Below are positions 32,794 to 37,818 of a DNA stretch of 37,818 nt, piece after piece. Origin of the DNA: Micromonospora sp. KC723 (lineage in GTDB: Bacteria; Actinomycetota; Actinomycetes; Mycobacteriales; Micromonosporaceae); the NCBI RefSeq assembly GCF_004348595.1, contig NZ_SMKD01000050.1, forward strand, positions 1 through 37,818. The letters run 5' to 3'. The notes under the pieces are model-generated. The model searched no databases. It was not told the DNA's origin and saw nothing but the letters and a program-made list of their open reading frames with translations. Position 1 is the stretch's first letter. Each line of letters starts with the position of its first letter. The position numbers were made by a program, and so were the translations under genes.

Positions 32794-33860
32794 GCACAGT
32801 CAAGGCGCGTCTCGCGCCGGTTACCGGCCACCGGCTGTTCTGGCCGCTGGTGATGCTGGTCGTGCTGCTGGTGGCGAACACCGTGTACCGGCCGAGCTTC
32901 CTGTCGGTCGAGCTGAAGAACGGTCACCTGTACGGCAGCCTGATCGACATCGTCCGGCTCAGCGCGCCCCTCATCCTGGTGGCGTTGGGCATGTCCCTGG
33001 TCATCGCGACCGGCGGCATCGATCTGTCGGTGGGCTCCGTGGTCGCGGTCAGCGGCGCGGTGGCCTGCCTGTGGATCAGCGAGCAACCCGACCAGAACAG
33101 CCTCGGCGGCGTGTTCACGGCGCTGGCCATCGCGTTCGGCCTCGCGCTGGTGCTCGGCGTCTGGAACGGGGTGCTGGTCGCCGTCATCGGCATCCAACCC
33201 ATCATCGCCACGCTGATCCTGATGGTCGCCGGTCGTGGCCTGGCCCAGCTGATCACCTCCGGTCAGATCATCACCATCAACAGCGAGCCGTACAAGACGA
33301 TCGGGGTGGGGCACCTGCTCACCCTGCCGTTCGCGATCATCATCGCCCTGGTGGTGGCGGTGATCGTGGCGGTGCTGACCCGGCGCACCGCGCTCGGCAT
33401 GATCATCGAATCGGTCGGTGGCAACGCCGAGGCCAGCCGGCTGGCCGGCATCCGCTCCCGGCGGATCACCCTGCTGGTGTACGTGGTCAGCGCGGCCTGC
33501 GCGGCGATCGCCGGGTTCATGATGACCGCGAACGTCTCCAGCGCCGACGGCAACGCCGCCGGCCTCTGGGTGGAGCTCGACGCGATCCTGGCCGTGGTCA
33601 TCGGCGGCACCTCGCTGGCCGGCGGCCGGTTCTACCTCAGCGGCACCATCGTCGGCGCGCTGATCATCCAGACCCTGACCACCTCGGTGTACGCCATGAA
33701 CATCGACCCGCAGACGGCGCTGTTGTTCAAGGCCGTGGTGGTGATCGCGGTCTGCCTCATCCAGGCCCCGGCGTTCCGCGCCCGGTTCCGCCGGAAGCGG
33801 CCGCTGGCACCGCCCCCGGCGCCGACCGCCGAGAAGCAGAAGGAGCAGGTCCCGGCATGA
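32790..33860 (+). CDS. Sugar ABC permease, YtfT-like
   Basis: A 356-residue CUT2 permease with eight to ten hydrophobic segments. The family signature [20 protein letters not shown] lies near residue 70, followed by [20 protein letters not shown], then [17 protein letters not shown] and [19 protein letters not shown]. The C-terminus is a Pro/Lys-rich cytoplasmic tail. It overlaps the ATPase gene and the next permease by four bases each. Two different permeases in a row are characteristic of the YtfT-YjfF arrangement and unlike AraH or RbsC systems, which have one. Confidence 0.92.
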   Translation: MSTVKARLAPVTGHRLFWPLVMLVVLLVANTVYRPSFLSVELKNGHLYGSLIDIVRLSAPLILVALGMSLVIATGGIDLSVGSVVAVSGAVACLWISEQPDQNSLGGVFTALAIAFGLALVLGVWNGVLVAVIGIQPIIATLILMVAGRGLAQLITSGQIITINSEPYKTIGVGHLLTLPFAIIIALVVAVIVAVLTRRTALGMIIESVGGNAEASRLAGIRSRRITLLVYVVSAACAAIAGFMMTANVSSADGNAAGLWVELDAILAVVIGGTSLAGGRFYLSGTIVGALIIQTLTTSVYAMNIDPQTALLFKAVVVIAVCLIQAPAFRARFRRKRPLAPPPAPTAEKQKEQVPA

Positions 33861-34849
33861 CCACCACACCACTGGCCGTACGCGCCGACCGGGCCTGGTG
33901 GCGGGTGCCGCAACGGCACGTGCCGGTGCTGGCCACCTTCGTGCTGCTGCTCGTCATGTACGGCGTCGGCGTCTCGCAGTACCGTGCCTTCTCCAACATC
34001 CAGGTCGTCTTCAACATCTTCATCGACAACGGCTTCCTGCTCGTCGTCGCGGTGGGGATGACCTTCGTGATCCTCACCGGCGGCATCGACCTGTCGGTCG
34101 GCTCGGTGGTGGCGATGACCGCGATGGTCTCCGCGTCACTGCTGCGCGACGGGGTGAATCCCGCGTTGGTGCTGGTGGTCGCGCTGCTGATCGGCCCGAC
34201 GTTGGGTTTCGCGATGGGCTGCGTCATCCACTTCTTCGACATCCAGCCGTTCATCGTCACCCTGGCCGGGATGTTCTTCGCCCGGGGCATGTGCACCTGG
34301 ATCAGCTCGACGTCCATCCCGATCACCGAAGGGTTCTGGACGTCGGCGGCGCAGGAGCGCATCCGGATCGGGGAGAACTTCGTCTCGGTGAGCGTGCTGA
34401 TCGCCCTGGCGGTGGTCGGGGTGGCGGCGTTCACGCTGGCGTACACCCGGCTGGGGCGCAACGTGTACGCCATCGGCGGCAACCCGCAGTCGGCCCTGCT
34501 GATGGGCCTGCCGGTGGGGCGTACGAAGATCGCCGTCTACACCATCAGCGGGCTCTGCTCGGCGGTCGGCGGCATCCTGCTCTCCTTCTACACCCTCTCC
34601 GGCGCGCCACTGATCGCCGTCGGCATGGAGCTGGACGTGATCGCCGCGGTGGTCATCGGCGGCACCCTGCTGACGGGCGGCTCGGGCTACGTGTTCGGCA
34701 CCGTGCTGGGTGTCCTGGTGCTCGGTGTGATCCAGACGCTGATCACCTTCGACGGCACCCTCAGCTCGTGGTGGACCAAGATCGTGATCGGCGCTCTGCT
34801 GTTCGCCTTCATCCTGCTCCAGCGTCTCGTCGGCATCCGCAAGAAGTAA
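33857..34849 (+). CDS. Sugar ABC permease, YjfF-like
   Basis: A 330-residue second CUT2 permease. It shows [60 protein letters not shown] and [20 protein letters not shown], all typical of YjfF. ATG 33857 overlaps the YtfT-like stop as ATGA. It pairs with that protein to form a heterodimeric pore. It is followed after 29 bp by araA, which places sugar uptake and the first catabolic step in one transcript. Confidence 0.93.
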   Translation: MTTTPLAVRADRAWWRVPQRHVPVLATFVLLLVMYGVGVSQYRAFSNIQVVFNIFIDNGFLLVVAVGMTFVILTGGIDLSVGSVVAMTAMVSASLLRDGVNPALVLVVALLIGPTLGFAMGCVIHFFDIQPFIVTLAGMFFARGMCTWISSTSIPITEGFWTSAAQERIRIGENFVSVSVLIALAVVGVAAFTLAYTRLGRNVYAIGGNPQSALLMGLPVGRTKIAVYTISGLCSAVGGILLSFYTLSGAPLIAVGMELDVIAAVVIGGTLLTGGSGYVFGTVLGVLVLGVIQTLITFDGTLSSWWTKIVIGALLFAFILLQRLVGIRKK

Positions 34850-34878
34850 TCCCGACCGTTACACCGGAAGGCAACCCC

Positions 34879-36384
34879 ATGACTGACCCATCGCCGGCCC
34901 CCGAGGTCTGGTTCCTCACCGGGAGCCAGGGTCTGTACGGCCCGGAGACCCTGCAGCAGGTGGCCGAGCAGTCCCGGCAGATCGCCGCGCGGCTCGACGC
35001 CGATCCCGCCGTCCCCGCCCGGGTCGTGTGGAAGCCGGTCCTCACCTCCAGCGCCGAGATCCTGGCGGTCTGCCGCGACGCCGCCGTCCAGGGCGCGGTC
35101 GGCGTGATCGCCTGGATGCACACCTTCTCACCCGCGAAGATGTGGATCTCCGGACTGGACGCGCTGCGCACCCCGCTGCTTCACCTGCACACCCAGGCCA
35201 ACGTGGCGCTGCCCTGGTCCGAGATCGACATGGACTTCATGAACCTCAACCAGGCCGCGCACGGCGACCGGGAGTTCGGGTTCGTGCAGACCAGGCTCGG
35301 GGTGGCCCGCAAGACCGTCGCCGGCCATGTGAGCAACCCGCAGGTCACCGCCCGGGTCGCGGCCTGGGTCCGGGCCGCGGTCGGCCACGCCGAGATGCGG
35401 TCGCTGCGGCTCGCCCGTTTCGGCGACAACATGCGCGACGTGGCGGTGACCGAGGGCGACAAGGTCGAGGCGGAGTTGCGCTTCGGTGTCTCGGTCAACA
35501 CCTACGGCGTCAACGACCTGGTCGCGGCGGTCGACGCCGTCGCGGACGCGCGCGTCGACGAGTTGGTCAAGGAGTACGACGACAGCTACCGGTTGGTGCC
35601 CGAGCTGCGTCCGGGCGGGGAGCGGCACGACTCCCTGCGCTACGCCGCCCGGATCGAGGCGGGGCTGCGCGAGTTCCTCGAAGCCGGCGGGTTCCGGGCC
35701 TTCACCACCAACTTCGAGGACCTCGGCGGTCTGCGCCAGCTGCCCGGCATCGCGGTGCAGCGGTTGATGGCCGACGGCTACGGGTTCGGCGGCGAGGGGG
35801 ACTGGAAGACCTCGGTGCTGGTCCGCACCCTGAAGGCGATGTCGGTCGGCACCACCGGCGGCACGTCCTTCATGGAGGACTACACCTACGACCTCACCCC
35901 CGGCCAGGAGTTGGTCCTCGGCGCGCACATGCTGGAGGTGTGCCCGTCCATCGCCGCGGACACCCCGAACGTGGAGATCCACCCGTTGGGCATCGGCGGC
36001 CGGGAGGACCCGGTGCGGATGGTCTTCGACGCCCAGGCCGGCCCGGCGGTGGTGCTCGGCCTGGCCGACATGGGCGAGCGGTTCCGGCTGGTCGCCAACG
36101 AGATCGACGTGGTCGCCCCGCCGCACCCGTTGCCGAAGCTGCCGGTGGCCCGGGCCGTGTGGCGACCGCGTCCGGACCTGCCCCGGTCGGCGGAGGCCTG
36201 GCTGACCGCCGGCGCGCCGCACCACACCGTCCTGTCCCAGGCCGTCGGCGTGGAGGAGCTGTACGACCTGTCCGAGATGGTCTCCACCGAGCTGGTGGTC
36301 ATCGACGCGGACACGACCACCCGGCGGCTCGCCGACGAACTGCGGTGGAACCAGGCCTACTACCGGTTGGCCCGGGGCTTCTGA
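34879..36384 (+). CDS. araA: L-arabinose isomerase
   Basis: A 501-residue manganese-dependent cytoplasmic isomerase converting L-arabinose to L-ribulose. Landmarks are [12 protein letters not shown] at the start, [24 protein letters not shown], Glu306 ([10 protein letters not shown]), Glu333 (FMEDYTYDL), His350 ([10 protein letters not shown]) and His near 447 (GAPHHTVLS). These match the catalytic E306, E333, H350 and H450 of E. coli AraA, and the length is that of the family. The ATG at 34879 follows GGAAGG. It is the last structural gene of the arabinose operon and is followed by a terminator hairpin. Confidence 0.96.
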   Translation: MTDPSPAPEVWFLTGSQGLYGPETLQQVAEQSRQIAARLDADPAVPARVVWKPVLTSSAEILAVCRDAAVQGAVGVIAWMHTFSPAKMWISGLDALRTPLLHLHTQANVALPWSEIDMDFMNLNQAAHGDREFGFVQTRLGVARKTVAGHVSNPQVTARVAAWVRAAVGHAEMRSLRLARFGDNMRDVAVTEGDKVEAELRFGVSVNTYGVNDLVAAVDAVADARVDELVKEYDDSYRLVPELRPGGERHDSLRYAARIEAGLREFLEAGGFRAFTTNFEDLGGLRQLPGIAVQRLMADGYGFGGEGDWKTSVLVRTLKAMSVGTTGGTSFMEDYTYDLTPGQELVLGAHMLEVCPSIAADTPNVEIHPLGIGGREDPVRMVFDAQAGPAVVLGLADMGERFRLVANEIDVVAPPHPLPKLPVARAVWRPRPDLPRSAEAWLTAGAPHHTVLSQAVGVEELYDLSEMVSTELVVIDADTTTRRLADELRWNQAYYRLARGF

Positions 36385-36401
36385 CCGCCGCGCCGCGCCG
36401 C

Positions 36402-36445
36402 GGTGGCCGGCGCGTCCCCATGGCACCCGGGACGCGCCGGCCACC
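36402..36445 (+). terminator. Terminator after araA
   Basis: A perfect 17-bp stem (GGTGGCCGGCGCGTCCC and its complement) with a 10-base loop lies 17 bp after the araA stop and before the regulator gene. No T-run follows, as is common in actinomycetes. Confidence 0.75.
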
Positions 36446-36516
36446 GCCCGCGCGGGGTCCGCGTCGGCCGGTTGGCGCGATCACCACAGGTCGACGATGA
36501 GCACGAGGGGGTAGCC

Positions 36517-37545
36517 ATGGGTCAGCAGGCGGGTACGCGAGCCGCGGTGATGAGCGACGTGGCCCGGCTCGCCGGGGTCTCGCACCAGACCGTGTCGCGG
36601 GTGCTCAACAATCACCCCAGCGTCCGGCAGGAGACCCGCGAGCGGGTGCTGCGCGCCGTGCACCAGCTCAACTACCGCCCCAACGCGCTGGCCCGGGGGT
36701 TGGCCGGCCGGCGGTCCCGGGTCATCGGGGTGGTCAGCTTCGACACCATCCTCTACGGCCCGGCCGCCACCCTGCTGGGGGTGGAACGGGCCGCCCGGGC
36801 CGCCGGTTACGGCATCAACATCGTGACGTTGGAGCAGCTGGACCGGACCGGGATGACCGCGGCCATCGACGCCCTCACCGAGCAGTCGGTGGCCGGGGTC
36901 GTCATCATCGCGCCGTTGATGACGGCGGCCGTCGCGGTGCACGGGCTGCCCACCGGGGTGCCCGCCGTGGTCGTCGAGGCCGGCGGGGGAGCGGGGGTGC
37001 TGCCCAGCATCTCGGTGGACCAGGTGACCGGCGCGCGGATGGCCGTGGAGCACCTGCTCGGCCTGCGGCACGAGACGGTGTGGCATATCGGCGGCCCCCG
37101 GGACTGGCTGGAGGCACGCGACCGGCTCGAGGGCTGGCGGCAGGCCCTGGACGCGGCCGGCCGGCCGGTGCCGCCGGTTCTCGTCGGGGACTGGAGCCCC
37201 CGCTCGGGGTACGAGATCGGACTGTCCCTGGCCGACCGTCCGGATGTCACGGCGGTCTTCTGCGCCAACGACCACCAGGCGCTGGGCCTGCTGAGCGCCC
37301 TGCACCAGCGTGGCCGGCGGGTGCCGGACGACGTCAGTGTGGTGGGCTTCGACGACATCCCGGAGGCCGAGTACCTGTCGCCGCCGCTGACCACGATCCG
37401 GCAGGACTTCGACGAGGTGGGTCGCCGGTGCGTGGCGACGCTGCTGGAGCTGCTCGACACCGACGCGACCGTCTCCGGCGTCACCCGGCCGGCTGTCCCG
37501 CCGATGCTGGTGGCCCGGGCCAGCAGTGCCGTCCTGCCGCGCTGA
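36517..37545 (+). CDS. LacI-family transcriptional regulator, probable arabinose repressor
   Basis: A 342-residue regulator. The N-terminal helix-turn-helix reads VMSDVARLAGVSHQTVSRVL (11-30) with hinge YRPNALARGLAGRRS (54-68). The effector domain follows (VIGVVSFDTILYGPAATLLG, SISVDQVTGARMAVEHLLGL, VFCANDHQALGLLSALHQRG, VSVVGFDDIPEAEYLSPPLT). The ATG at 36517 has GAGGGGG five bases upstream; the longer open frame upstream overlaps the araA terminator and is not used. Its position at the end of the arabinose operon and the presence of LacI-type operators at two ara promoters make it the likely repressor, lifted by arabinose or a relative. No such operator lies before its own gene. Confidence 0.9.
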   Translation: MGQQAGTRAAVMSDVARLAGVSHQTVSRVLNNHPSVRQETRERVLRAVHQLNYRPNALARGLAGRRSRVIGVVSFDTILYGPAATLLGVERAARAAGYGINIVTLEQLDRTGMTAAIDALTEQSVAGVVIIAPLMTAAVAVHGLPTGVPAVVVEAGGGAGVLPSISVDQVTGARMAVEHLLGLRHETVWHIGGPRDWLEARDRLEGWRQALDAAGRPVPPVLVGDWSPRSGYEIGLSLADRPDVTAVFCANDHQALGLLSALHQRGRRVPDDVSVVGFDDIPEAEYLSPPLTTIRQDFDEVGRRCVATLLELLDTDATVSGVTRPAVPPMLVARASSAVLPR

Positions 37546-37721
37546 GCGGCGACCCGTGCTGTCCCGGCTGGACGGCGTGTCGGTTCGGCGGGCTTCCCTG
37601 CCGGTTCCACGGCGCAGCGCGCCCGCAGTGACCGAACCCCGCGCCGTCCGCCGTCCGCAGGTGGTGCCGGTGCGAGCGAGTGAGCACGCCCCTACGCAGC
37701 GGAAAGGGCACGTTCAGATCC

Positions 37722-37772
37722 TTGACTCGGTTGATTTGTTGCGTTGACAATTCCTGTTTGTTAACGCTCACA
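37722..37772 (+). promoter_or_regulatory. Promoter and arabinose-type operator for the gene at the right edge
   Basis: TTGACT (37722-37727) and GACAAT (37746-37751) form a promoter with an 18-base spacer; TTGACA (37744-37749) is an alternative -35. The operator TGTTAACGCTCACA (37759-37772) follows. Its complement TGTGAGCGTTAACA differs by one base from the two ara operators. The other bases in 37546-37721 show no clear feature. Confidence 0.7.
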
Positions 37773-37795
37773 TCCCCGACGTGAGGGATTCACCT

Positions 37796-37818
37796 ATGCG
37801 ATCAGCCGTCCCCCGGGC
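37796..37818 (+). CDS. Start of a further gene, cut by the window edge
   Basis: ATG 37796 follows GTGAGGGA at a fair distance and reads M-R-S-A-V-P-R before the sequence ends. The early Arg would suit a signal peptide, but seven codons cannot identify a product. The arabinose-type operator just upstream suggests another member of the arabinose regulon, for example an extracellular enzyme. Confidence 0.5.

Overview
The window is very GC-rich, with strong G/C preference at third codon positions, frequent GTG and TTG starts, twin-arginine signals and secreted arabinofuranosidases with a CBM42-like module. This points to a filamentous actinomycete, most likely of the Micromonosporaceae (inference, no marker gene is present). 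Almost everything in it concerns uptake and breakdown of plant-type carbohydrate. No RNA genes, CRISPR arrays or insertion sequences were found.

Left block (1-6219): a minus-strand operon encodes a 2-hydroxyacid dehydrogenase, a sugar-binding lipoprotein, two MalF/MalG-type permeases and a DUF624 (YesL-like) membrane protein cut by the window edge. It diverges from a chimeric regulator with a DeoR-type helix-turn-helix and a LacI-type sugar-binding domain.

Middle block (6235-19980): a minus-strand set encodes a TIM-barrel sugar isomerase/epimerase, a heparinase II/III-type lyase, a DUF2264 protein and, further upstream, a GH62 arabinofuranosidase. None of them has a visible export signal. 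Divergently, a plus-strand run encodes an LplA/LplB/YtcP-type oligosaccharide importer followed by the non-phosphorylating L-fucose pathway: aldose 1-dehydrogenase, a 48-codon remnant that looks like a gutted fuconolactonase, 2,4-diketo-3-deoxy-fuconate hydrolase, L-fuconate dehydratase and a short-chain dehydrogenase. Together these suggest import of an uronate-, arabinose- and fucose-bearing oligosaccharide that is taken apart inside the cell.

Island (20105-22838): a secreted protein of 48-residue repeats (beta-propeller-like), a 74-residue conserved-looking small protein, and a CaiB-type CoA transferase/racemase that lacks part of its N-terminal Rossmann segment.

Right block (23069-37818): a complete L-arabinose regulon. 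Secreted GH51 and GH43-CBM42 arabinofuranosidases (minus strand) diverge from araB-araD, a YtfQ/YtfR/YtfT/YjfF-like furanose importer and araA, followed by a LacI-type regulator. Identical 17-bp operator sequences sit in both divergent promoters, and a one-base variant sits in front of a gene that begins at the right edge. Secreted enzymes would release arabinofuranose, the furanose importer would carry it in, and AraA, AraB and AraD would convert it to D-xylulose 5-phosphate.
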